A stretch of 24,331 nt of DNA from a virus, in the IMG/VR virus record IMGVR_UViG_3300046694_000077, positions 1 to 24,331 of that record; one strand, written 5' to 3'. Position 1 is the first letter of the stretch; the number at the start of each line of letters is the position of its first letter. The position numbers and the translations under genes are program-made. This document shows, one piece after another, positions 13,896 to 19,503 of the stretch. The notes under the pieces are model-generated. The model saw only the letters and a list, made by a program, of their open reading frames with translations. It did not search any database and was not told where the DNA came from.

Positions 13896-14264
13896 TTACC
13901 GGATGCGCTCTTCGAGCAGTTCTACCGGGTAGGCGTTCAGTTCGTTGATGCCCATTTCCATGAGCGAGGAGGGTGCCGGGACCTTGACGATCCCGATGCC
14001 GCGTCGGCTGGCCTGATGCGTGAGCCAGTGTCCGTCGCGTAGAGTGCCGATGATCGGGTCGTCCATCAGCTCGAAGGCCCCCGGCATGTTCTTCGAGAAG
14101 TAGCCGAGGACGGTGTCGAAGCCGGCGGGCACGTCAGGGCTCTCGTAGGGGTTAACAGGAACTTCCGCGCTGACCCCCGGCGCTGAAGTAATCGTTGTAT
14201 TCTCTAAAGCTAATGCAATACGGTTCAAGACACCGAGAAGTTCATCAACCTGCTTAACGTTCAT
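13896..14264 (-). CDS. hypothetical protein in the regulator cluster
   Basis: 122 aa. N-terminal helix MNVKQVDELLGVLNRIALAL, then a Pro/Ser/Thr linker and a globular part with GFDTVLGYFSKNMPGAFELM. Ends LNAYPVELLEERIR. No recognised domain. The 5' end of the gene is distinctly AT-richer than its neighbours. Lies between two winged-helix regulators, so it probably belongs to the lysogeny module; function unknown. Confidence 0.65.
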   Translation of the reverse strand: MNVKQVDELLGVLNRIALALENTTITSAPGVSAEVPVNPYESPDVPAGFDTVLGYFSKNMPGAFELMDDPIIGTLRDGHWLTHQASRRGIGIVKVPAPSSLMEMGINELNAYPVELLEERIR

Positions 14265-14333
14265 TTCAACTTGTTCCCTGAGAGAAGTGATTTGGTACTG
14301 TTTGGTAGCCCTTCGACGCGGCTCGTAAGCTCT

Positions 14334-14735
14334 TCAAGAGTCCGTGTCTATGGGCTTTGTGTCCAATTTGGACAGGTCGCGGGCAGCCTCCATGACAACC
14401 CGATGTACCAAGCGATAGAACGGTGCCGTTTCCTTGATATCGGCTCTGCCGTCGAGGGTGACGATGGTGCGCCGACCCCCTCTTTGAATGGTGACCCTCT
14501 TGCCCTCTTCGAGCAGCCTGAGGTGCCGCAGGACGGTTGTCCTTGGCAGGCTCGTTGCGCCGGCCAGCGACGTGATGTCCATTGGCCGGCCTGAATAGTG
14601 CCCGAGGCGCACCGCCATAAGCACGACGCTGACCTCCGGGTCGTCTCCGAGTTTCGTTAGAGCCTCCTGAATGGCCAGCATCATCTCGATCAGGATGCAA
14701 CGTTTGGCTTTCTCCTTTGGGGTGTTGTTCGGCAC
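14334..14735 (-). CDS. winged-helix transcriptional regulator
   Basis: 133 aa from GTG at 14735, chosen because GGAGG lies 7 bases upstream; an ATG at 14765 is open but lacks such a site. HTH: MDITSLAGATSLPRTTVLRH with recognition helix TTVLRHLRLLEEG, then a wing KRVTIQRGGRRTIVTL. The N-terminal half (ILIEMMLAIQEALTKLGDDP) may dimerise. The layout resembles ArsR/IclR-type small repressors. Candidate phage repressor or lysis-lysogeny regulator together with the genes at 14805 and 13389. Confidence 0.75.
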   Translation of the reverse strand: MPNNTPKEKAKRCILIEMMLAIQEALTKLGDDPEVSVVLMAVRLGHYSGRPMDITSLAGATSLPRTTVLRHLRLLEEGKRVTIQRGGRRTIVTLDGRADIKETAPFYRLVHRVVMEAARDLSKLDTKPIDTDS

Positions 14736-14804
14736 TTCACATCCTCCCAATGTGGGGTCCTCCACAGCATAAACTGGAAAGGACCCCCTTAGGTTGCTCA
14801 GACT

Positions 14805-15275
14805 TTAGGCAGCCTGCAGATGGTAGCGGGCGTACTTCTGGCCGGTCGGGTCGACCTTCAGCTCGGTGACGATCTTGTGGCCGAGGCGCTTCAGATCGAG
14901 GACGCGGGCCGGCAACTGGCGGCAGCGCAGGACGCCCTGGGCTTCGAGCGACGTGATGGCACCCTTGCGGCGCAGCAGATCGAGGACAGCCTTGGCCATC
15001 GGCGCGGTGGGTTCCTTGGCTACCGCCGTCAGGTGATTGTCAGGCAGGAACCACGCAGTGTCGGTGGATGGGTGCGCGCCGGACTGCAGCGCCCAGACTT
15101 CGCCCCTGTGGCCCCTGAAGCCGGCACCGAAGTCGACCAGCGGAATGTCGCTGCCATGCTCGAAGGTGTAGGCGACGACCTTCCCGGTCTTCCCCTTGAG
15201 GCGGTCGATGGCATAGGTCTCAGAAACCTTGACAAGGGTGCCGATGGCGAGAGCAGTTTTGGTCTTGGTGGTCAT
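14805..15275 (-). CDS. KOW-like plus helix-turn-helix protein, first gene of the lysogeny module
   Basis: 156 aa from ATG at 15275 with GGAGACATC before it. The N-terminal 80 residues (IGTLVKVSETYAIDRLKGKT, GKVVAYTFEHGSDIPLVDFG) look like an SH3/KOW-type barrel. The C-terminal 60 residues match the small phage winged HTH seen in many tailed phages: AVLDLLRRKGAITSLEAQG, then LPARVLDLKRLGHKIVTELK and ARYHL. It is the gene nearest to the sigma70-type promoter at 15302-15330 with a roughly 20-base leader. A repressor or activator role is plausible. Confidence 0.75.
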   Translation of the reverse strand: MTTKTKTALAIGTLVKVSETYAIDRLKGKTGKVVAYTFEHGSDIPLVDFGAGFRGHRGEVWALQSGAHPSTDTAWFLPDNHLTAVAKEPTAPMAKAVLDLLRRKGAITSLEAQGVLRCRQLPARVLDLKRLGHKIVTELKVDPTGQKYARYHLQAA

Positions 15276-15296
15276 GATGTCTCCGGTTGATTTGTG

Positions 15297-15313
15297 GAAC
15301 ATTTATAGAACAT
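15297..15313 (+). repeat. GAACAT direct repeat over the -10 region
   Basis: GAACAT at 15297-15302 and 15308-15313, period 11 bases, one helical turn apart, bracketing the -10 hexamer. Possible operator half-sites for a regulator of this promoter. Confidence 0.35.
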
Positions 15314-15330
15314 CAGCCGATAGGTTTCAA
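15302..15330 (-). promoter_or_regulatory. sigma70-type promoter of the lysogeny module
   Basis: Minus strand TTGAAA (-35, 15330-15325), 17-base spacer, TATAAA (-10, 15307-15302); five of six matches in each box. Predicted start near 15295, about 20 bases before the ATG at 15275. It is the clearest host-type promoter in the window and would drive the HTH gene, the second regulator, the 122-aa gene, the MarR-like gene, int and the tRNA. Confidence 0.65.
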
Positions 15331-15360
15331 TTCCTAATCGTACTGATCGGACGAAATGTG

Positions 15361-15375
15361 CGTACAATTTGTACG
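15361..15375. promoter_or_regulatory. perfect 15-base palindrome, candidate operator
   Basis: CGTACAATTTGTACG: 7-base arms around a central T. It sits about 30 bases upstream of the -35 box of the promoter at 15302-15330 and just after the stop of the 31-aa gene. Typical size and symmetry for a dimeric HTH regulator; the binder is unknown. Confidence 0.5.
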
Positions 15376-15376
15376 G

Positions 15377-15472
15377 CTATGCGCCTTCGGCCTTCACCAG
15401 CCACCATGCGGTGAACAGGCAGATGAAGAACCAGCCGGCGACGACCATCTGGATGAACTCCCCAAGGGTCAT
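15377..15472 (-). CDS. 31-residue membrane peptide
   Basis: MTLGEFIQMVVAGWFFICLF then TAWWLVKAEGA: one hydrophobic, Trp-rich span flanked by short polar ends. Start overlaps the upstream stop (ATGA), with GAGG nearby. Last gene of the early operon before the lysogeny promoter. Confidence 0.55.
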   Translation of the reverse strand: MTLGEFIQMVVAGWFFICLFTAWWLVKAEGA

Positions 15473-15687
15473 GCCTCGATCCTCCAGGCATCGATCCGCT
15501 TGGCGCGGTTGCGGACCTCGACCTTGCCCTGCCGGCCAGCAAAGACGCGGGCGACGGTGATGCAGGCCTTGCGGGTGCGATGGAAGCCGAGGAGCGTTGA
15601 GGCCCCGGTGGTATGGGACACCCTAAGCGCCCACTTGTTGCCCCGTTCGGTGTACTCGTCGAGGCGCTGGCAGATGTAGGTGGTCAT
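15469..15687 (-). CDS. 72-residue basic hypothetical protein
   Basis: MTTYICQRLDEYTERGNKWA ... RNRAKRIDAWRIEA. Arg-rich, mixed alpha/beta, no membrane span; possibly nucleic-acid binding. The ATG overlaps the upstream stop (ATGA). A longer open frame upstream is Arg/Gly-rich and overlaps the 100-aa gene, so the short start is preferred. Confidence 0.6.
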   Translation of the reverse strand: MTTYICQRLDEYTERGNKWALRVSHTTGASTLLGFHRTRKACITVARVFAGRQGKVEVRNRAKRIDAWRIEA

Positions 15688-15986
15688 TTGTAGACGCCTT
15701 TCATGCGCTGTTCCCATTCCCTCACGAGGAAGGCAGGGACGCAGTCTGGTGGTGTGTTGGCGATGGGGTTGGCCGCGATCACCTCGCATTGGATGATCTC
15801 GGTCGCGGTGACCGGCTTGTCGTCGAGCGGTATCCCGCAGAGGCCGTTGAGGAGGAACGCGAGGTCGTCGCGGTCGTCGATGCGCAGGGTGTAGGTTGCC
15901 GAGGGTGGCAGGCCGAGCGACTTGCGGTGTGCCTCGGCGTCGTTCTTCATGGTGAACCAGCGGCGCTTGACGTTGTAGACGATCAT
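15684..15986 (-). CDS. 100-residue early hypothetical protein
   Basis: MIVYNVKRRWFTMKNDAEAH, then RKSLGLPPSATYTLRIDDRD and a C-terminal region ending REWEQRMKGVYK. The N-terminus reads like a short beta/helix domain of small early phage proteins; I cannot name a family. Overlaps both neighbours by 4 bases. Confidence 0.65.
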   Translation of the reverse strand: MIVYNVKRRWFTMKNDAEAHRKSLGLPPSATYTLRIDDRDDLAFLLNGLCGIPLDDKPVTATEIIQCEVIAANPIANTPPDCVPAFLVREWEQRMKGVYK

Positions 15987-16276
15987 ATCCCGCTCTCCGG
16001 TCCGAACTCGTCTCGCCAGTCCTGCGCAGGCGGCTCGTAGGTGTTGTCAGGCCCCCACCAGTAGCCAAGGTCGAGGATATCGATGGCGGTTGGCTCTTTG
16101 CCGGGATAGGTCGCGCGCCATTCGGCCAGATCGAAGCGGTGGATCGCCTCGTAGCCCTTCTCGGTGGCGTCGTCGGGATCAGGCAGAGTGCCCTCGTGGT
16201 CGTACTCGATGGCCTTGCCGGTGATGGCGTCGATGGTGACGTGGCCCCAAGAGCCGCCGATTTCGATGGTGGTCAT
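15983..16276 (-). CDS. 97-residue acidic early protein
   Basis: MTTIEIGGSWGHVTIDAITG then GKAIEYDHEGTLPDPDDATE; rich in Asp/Glu and aromatic residues, no membrane span. Strong net negative charge, as in several early phage inhibitors or DNA mimics, but that is only a physical resemblance. Overlaps both neighbours by 4 bases. Confidence 0.65.
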   Translation of the reverse strand: MTTIEIGGSWGHVTIDAITGKAIEYDHEGTLPDPDDATEKGYEAIHRFDLAEWRATYPGKEPTAIDILDLGYWWGPDNTYEPPAQDWRDEFGPESGI

Positions 16277-16509
16277 TTGCCTGCCTCGTCGTTCAGGGAC
16301 CGCACAGCCGCGTCAATGTCGGCCTGCTGGTCGGTTGTGGTGATGATTTTGAGTTCCTTGGCCTTCCAGCCCTTGTCGCGGTACTCGTCGCGCTCGGCCT
16401 TCACGGTCTCCAAGTCGTAATCCCCAAAGGCGATGCCCCAAGGGTTGTCCGCGATGTGGTCGCCCTCATGGGCAACGAGGGTGTAATAGGTGCGCGGCTT
16501 GCGGCTCAT
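16273..16509 (-). CDS. 78-residue early hypothetical protein
   Basis: MSRKPRTYYTLVAHEGDHIA, then NPWGIAFGDYDLETVKAERD and a charged helical end. The YxLV...PWGIxFGDYD...V..E pattern looks like a small alpha/beta domain. The ATG overlaps the tiny upstream gene (ATGA). Unknown function. Confidence 0.65.
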   Translation of the reverse strand: MSRKPRTYYTLVAHEGDHIADNPWGIAFGDYDLETVKAERDEYRDKGWKAKELKIITTTDQQADIDAAVRSLNDEAGK

Positions 16510-16604
16510 TTCGGTGCCCTCGCGGTGCGGATGGCCCAGACGGCGCAGAACGTGATCAGGCCCGACCACAGGACCGTGGCGACCAAGGTTTCGGTGCAAG
16601 GCAT
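16506..16604 (-). CDS. 32-residue membrane peptide
   Basis: MPCTETLVATVLWSGLITFC then AVWAIRTARAPK: one hydrophobic span and a basic C-terminal tail. The start overlaps the upstream stop (TGATG) and the stop overlaps the next start. Same style as the micro-genes at 7883-8144 and 15377. Confidence 0.55.
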   Translation of the reverse strand: MPCTETLVATVLWSGLITFCAVWAIRTARAPK

Positions 16605-16786
16605 CACATCCACCCCCGATGGTTCGCGAAGGTGTCGACGATCTCGACCGCATAGCCGCACTCGACATGGCGCGTGTCTGGATTGCGGCGCGTGACCGGC
16701 TGGACGCGGAAGGCCTTGATGTCGCGATTGGCGAGCGCCACGTTGGCGTAACGGATGGCCGAAGCTTGCGAGATGTAGAGGGTCAT
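16604..16786 (-). CDS. 60-residue early protein
   Basis: MTLYISQASAIRYANVALAN, then RDIKAFRVQPVTRRNPDTRH and a final EIVDTFANHRGWM. Small alpha/beta protein, no membrane span. Follows the kinase stop by about a dozen bases, with GAGG before its ATG. Confidence 0.6.
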   Translation of the reverse strand: MTLYISQASAIRYANVALANRDIKAFRVQPVTRRNPDTRHVECGYAVEIVDTFANHRGWM

Positions 16787-16798
16787 TTGCGAGGTTCC

Positions 16799-17341
16799 TC
16801 AGTTTGCCCATGGGTCAGTCAGGACGGTTTCACCCGTCGAAGGCCTGACCATGTAGTTGTTGCGGTGGCAGTCGATGGAGAGCGGAATGCCCATATCGTC
16901 GAGCCTGCCGTGGATGCGCTCGTTGCGGCGCTGGAAGGCCTTCATTGATGGCCTCATGTCGCTCTTGTCGTTGCTGTCGCGGTAGGGCTTCAGCCCCTCG
17001 GCCTGATAGCGCGCCTCGTCCATAGGGATCAGCGGCTCCATCTCGGCGTAGAAGTAGCCGTCATAGACCTCGACAGCGTGAACCTTTGGGGCATGTGGCG
17101 AGCGCGTCTTGGCGTTGGCCCTGACATAGTTCAGCCAGCCGTCGCGCCGCTCGTCGCCGTAGGCAAACGAACCGATCTTCAGGACCGTGTCAGCGCAATC
17201 CGGGTGCCGGTAGACAGCGCCGTAAGCGCCGTTGCCGAGCTTGACCCAACCGGCCTTCTCAAGCCGATCTCGGGCTGCCCAATAGTCCGCCTTGTTCTCA
17301 GGGTGAGCGGTGCCCTTATGCGAAACAAACGTGGTGGTCAT
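16799..17341 (-). CDS. 0.7: gp0.7-like protein kinase (kinase domain only)
   Basis: 180 aa. Gly-rich loop KLGNGAYGAVYRHP (34-47) and VLKIG with K55 correspond to T7 gp0.7 MLGNGHFSAAYSHP and VIKVG. The catalytic segment IDCHRNNYMV (D157, N162) followed by VLTDP (D176) matches gp0.7 FDMHSGNIMF and YITDP. T7 gp0.7 phosphorylates host proteins, including transcription and RNA-processing factors, early in infection. This protein ends 4 residues after TDP, so it lacks the C-terminal host-transcription shut-off part of T7 gp0.7. AGGAG precedes the ATG; a promoter/hairpin element sits 60 bases upstream. Early position agrees with the role. Confidence 0.85.
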   Translation of the reverse strand: MTTTFVSHKGTAHPENKADYWAARDRLEKAGWVKLGNGAYGAVYRHPDCADTVLKIGSFAYGDERRDGWLNYVRANAKTRSPHAPKVHAVEVYDGYFYAEMEPLIPMDEARYQAEGLKPYRDSNDKSDMRPSMKAFQRRNERIHGRLDDMGIPLSIDCHRNNYMVRPSTGETVLTDPWAN

Positions 17342-17399
17342 GGTGATTTGCTCCTATTGCCCAAGCGGACACCGGCCAGCGCTGGAGGACGCCAACCGA

Positions 17400-17430
17400 T
17401 GCCGCTCAGGGAACTATTCCCTTGCGGGAG
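17400..17430 (-). promoter_or_regulatory. promoter/hairpin element before the kinase gene
   Basis: Minus strand CTCCCGCAAGGGAATAGTTC followed by CCTGAGCGG. Shares CTCC, AAGGGA and the downstream TA region with the family. Folds as CCGC/GCGG plus AGGGAA/TTCCCT around a TAG loop, giving a tighter inner stem than the other copies and a shorter outer stem. Confidence 0.6.
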
Positions 17431-17433
17431 GTG

Positions 17434-18195
17434 TTAGCCGATGACGAAGCCCGAAGTGTCTTTCTTGGCCGGTCCCTTAGCGAAGAGCCCGACGATCACA
17501 CCCATCGGGTCAGTGAAGCGCATGTCGGTTTCGTCGCCGTCGATCACGTCGCGGCCCATGAAGGACATTGACGGGTTGGCGACCTTGTCATCGCGCAGCG
17601 CCTTGCTGCGATAGACCACGGCGACGTTGATCCCGGTCTTGGCGGCAGTATCAAGAACCGCTTCGGCATAGAACGGGCTGGCCGCGCTATAGGACAGGGT
17701 CAGCGAGTAGTTGGCCGGCAGCGACCGATAGGCCCGCTTGTAAATCTTGGTGTAATCGTAGAAGCGCACCTCAGGGAAGGCCTCAAAGATTGACCCGAAG
17801 CGCTCGCCGTCGCGGTAGCAAGGGTGCGCCACTTCCCATTGAATGTCGCTTGTGCCGTTCAACCGCACGGCAGGCTTGACACCCTTGCGCTGGCAGTAGC
17901 GAACGAAGGCGGCGACGTCTTTGACCAGATCGGCCATGAACACGGCGCGGTCCCTGAAATACCGTTGCGTCTTGGCTATGCGAGCCTCGACAATTGAAGA
18001 GAACATGCCGGCGCGGCCAGCCTTTGAGAGGCAACCCATCTCGCACCCTGCAGTGATTGCCATCGGGCAGACGTTGCCGAGTAGCGATTGGGCAGCCGGC
18101 GCAAGGTACATGATGGCCGTTTCGTAGTTGCCCAGCTTGTCACCCTTGACCGTCTTAGCGTTGCCGCCAGAGCGAATGGTTTTGGACTTGAACAT
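17434..18195 (-). CDS. GP88-like early protein
   Basis: 253 aa. The pattern KTVKGDKLGNYETAIMYLAP, C43-x7-C51-x3-C55-L, VRLNGTSDIQWE, EVRFYDYTK, VIDGDETDMRF and DPMGVIVGLFAKGPAKKD is that of a widely distributed phage/plasmid protein that I know as the gene-product-88 family of mycobacteriophages; family name from memory. The three cysteines near the N-terminus could bind a metal. Biochemical function is unknown; the conserved N-G-T-S-D-I-W and DGDETD strings suggest an enzyme-like fold. It is the first sizeable gene of the early region, between two promoter/hairpin elements. Confidence 0.75.
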   Translation of the reverse strand: MFKSKTIRSGGNAKTVKGDKLGNYETAIMYLAPAAQSLLGNVCPMAITAGCEMGCLSKAGRAGMFSSIVEARIAKTQRYFRDRAVFMADLVKDVAAFVRYCQRKGVKPAVRLNGTSDIQWEVAHPCYRDGERFGSIFEAFPEVRFYDYTKIYKRAYRSLPANYSLTLSYSAASPFYAEAVLDTAAKTGINVAVVYRSKALRDDKVANPSMSFMGRDVIDGDETDMRFTDPMGVIVGLFAKGPAKKDTSGFVIG

Positions 18196-18223
18196 GGTCG
18201 TTATCCCTAGTGTGAGCTTGTCG

Positions 18224-18254
18224 ATACCCTAACGGACTAGTTCCCTTAGAGTAT
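18224..18254 (-). promoter_or_regulatory. promoter/hairpin element before the GP88-like gene
   Basis: Minus strand begins ATACTCTAAGGGAACTAGTC and ends TTAGGGTAT. Same 31-base geometry as 8733-8763 and 9521-9551: nine outer pairs (ATACTCTAA with TTAGGGTAT, one G-T), one mismatch, GGA/TCC inner pairs and a 5-base loop. The outer stem differs in sequence from CTCC/GGAG but both sides changed together. It lacks the CCTCC part of the promoter consensus, so here the structure is better kept than the promoter sequence. Confidence 0.6.
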
Positions 18255-18516
18255 TGATAAGATCAAACTTATCGCGCTGCCCGGTTCACCTTTCGGCTTG
18301 CCACTGCGTTAGTTGCGGTCCACCTAGTTCTTCAGCTTTCGCTCTAGGCTCTTGTCTCGCAACCATCCCGGTTAAGCGCGCCTTCCGTTTCGATGGGTCG
18401 GCCTTTGTTTCCGCTGTAAGGTCGAAGGCCCGGAGGCCTTGCCGTGCGCCGAGGGTTTGTCCCCGGCCCCGTCCGTTTCGCCGTGGCGTCTCGTTCGGTG
18501 ACCAATATGTCTCATA
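18255..18516. other. leader region without a convincing gene
   Basis: Only small minus-strand frames are present. One runs 18515-18372 (47 codons, Arg/His/Gly-rich, no ribosome site) and is followed 7 bases later by a 26-codon frame. Neither has convincing composition. The stretch may be an untranslated leader of the GP88-like gene or hold a very small early gene. Confidence 0.4.
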
Positions 18517-18540
18517 TCCGGATTAGATACGCAAGCGGAG
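18517..18540 (-). promoter_or_regulatory. weak promoter-family member
   Basis: Minus strand CTCCGCTTGCGTATCTAATC. CTCCGCT, the A/T pattern and TCC downstream match the element at 8733-8763, but AAGGGA is replaced. Flanks include ATATC/GGATAT, which can pair across the element. Confidence 0.35.
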
Positions 18541-18546
18541 ATATTG

Positions 18547-18584
18547 AAAAAAACGACAGATAGGGTGCATTTTCATGCTAACCC
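18547..18584 (-). terminator. terminator-like hairpin and T-run
   Basis: Minus strand GGGT-TA-GCAT-GAAA-ATGC-ACCC folds into a stem with a GAAA tetraloop, followed nine bases later by TTTTTTT (18553-18547). The gap to the T-run is longer than usual and the stem is only 8 pairs. It lies in an AT-rich island (18540-18620) unlike the rest of the genome. It could instead be part of an early promoter region. Confidence 0.35.
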
Positions 18585-18629
18585 CATGATTTCATTACGA
18601 AAGAAAATTCAAAGAAATCGCTTGGATTG

Positions 18630-18651
18630 CCTGTTAGGTCCCTTTTGGGAG
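18630..18651 (-). promoter_or_regulatory. candidate phage promoter after the first early gene
   Basis: Minus strand CTCCCAAAAGGGACCTAACA, immediately after the stop of the 50-aa gene. CTCC, AAGGGA and CCTAA match the copy before SSB (CTCCGCAAAAGGACCTAATA). TCCC/GGGA can pair with a 4-base loop. Confidence 0.5.
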
Positions 18652-18652
18652 C

Positions 18653-18805
18653 CTATTGCGGCCCTTTGGCGATCACCAAGACCACGCCTAGGACCATGAA
18701 GGCCAGGCACCACGCGCCGACCTTGTCGCCAACGTGCCAGCGTTGCCACCCTGCCAGCGCCAGCGCACCGCCAACGCCACCCGAGACCACATCAACCCAA
18801 TCCAT
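18653..18805 (-). CDS. 50-residue membrane protein, first early gene
   Basis: MDWVDVVSGGVGGALALAGW, then QRWHVGDKVGAWCLAFMVLG and a final VVLVIAKGPQ. Two hydrophobic segments, about residues 6-20 and 32-46, around a basic/polar turn. The ATG has AGGGGAAAGCG upstream, a good ribosome site. It is the first gene after the repeat-rich terminal region, the place where T7 carries anti-host functions such as 0.3; that analogy is positional only. Confidence 0.6.
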   Translation of the reverse strand: MDWVDVVSGGVGGALALAGWQRWHVGDKVGAWCLAFMVLGVVLVIAKGPQ

Positions 18806-19503
18806 CGCTTTCCCCTAGCTGGAAACCATGCGGGCACCTATACGCGCGGAGCTAGAGACCACGCAACGGGTCACCTAGGGTTAGGCCTGAAGGGTGTCGC
18901 CGGGTCATTTTGTGACAGATTGGCAAAACCACCGATTGGCGGACAAGCGCCAAGACATAGCGCACCCTTGCCGCCACCCTGCAGCGCACCCTAGGCACCC
19001 TTGCGAGCCCCATTGGCGCACCCTAGGCGGCATGGATCGGATAACGTATCTAGTCCTAAGCCTTGTGCCATAAGGGTTTGCGCTAGGGCTGTGACAAATG
19101 GCGTGACAAGAGGCCCATTCGCGCGCGGTCTTAGTCGCGCATCGTGCGTCCCACGCGGGCGCGGTATGATGAGGGGGTACGGGGGGTCGGCGCGCGTGCC
19201 CCTTATCCGATCACCCGCTCGCATTTTTGTACCAAATATTCCGACCCTCCCTCAGGATCACCCCAGGTACACCCTAAGGCAGTCCAATGGGTTCCCCTGA
19301 AGGAAGGTGGTCTATGTGTCTCCTGACTACCCTGGTCCCCCCAAGGCACCCCTCGGCTGCACCACAGGGAGAACTGCTGGGGCTGCTGAGGGATGCTCTC
19401 AGGTGTCACCCTAGGGGGCTGCCTAGGGGATCACATCAGGTGTCACCTTAAGGGGAACCATCGGGGGTAGTGCTAGTGGAAGCCTTTGTGGGTCTGAGGG
19501 GGT
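18806..19503. other. gene-free, repeat-rich region between late and early genes (probable genome-end region)
   Basis: No credible gene in about 700 bases. Short related repeats recur: CACCTAGGG (near 18872), GCACCCTTGC, GCACCCTAGGC twice (near 18987 and 19018), TCCTAAGCC, CGCTAGGGC, ACACCCTAAGGC, TCACCCTAGGGG, GCCTAGGGGA and TCACCTTAAGGGG. T7 carries arrays of the heptamer CCTAAAG beside its terminal repeat, which this resembles. The location between terminase and the first early gene is where the linear T7 genome ends. Frames on the minus strand here (for example 18991-19224 and 19203-19409) have repeat-driven composition and no ribosome sites. Confidence 0.55.
19399..19447. repeat. direct repeat of a palindromic 12-mer
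   Basis: TCAGGTGTCACC at 19399-19410 and 19436-19447, start-to-start 37 bases. Each contains GGTGTCACC, a palindrome with a central T, and each is followed by CTAGGGG or TTAAGGGG. Could be sites for a protein acting at the genome ends (terminase) or for a regulator. Confidence 0.45.

Noticed and set aside
14266-14700. 144-codon minus-strand frame overlapping the winged-helix regulator
   Set aside because: Arg/Gly/His-rich, out of frame with the regulator that has both HTH motif and ribosome site.
18254-18526. 90-codon plus-strand frame near the early leader
   Set aside because: Wrong strand for every other gene, Arg/Ser/Cys-rich, overlaps promoter elements.
18991-19409. Minus-strand frames of 77 and 68 codons in the terminal region
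   Set aside because: They arise from GC-rich repeats, have no ribosome sites and no protein-like composition.
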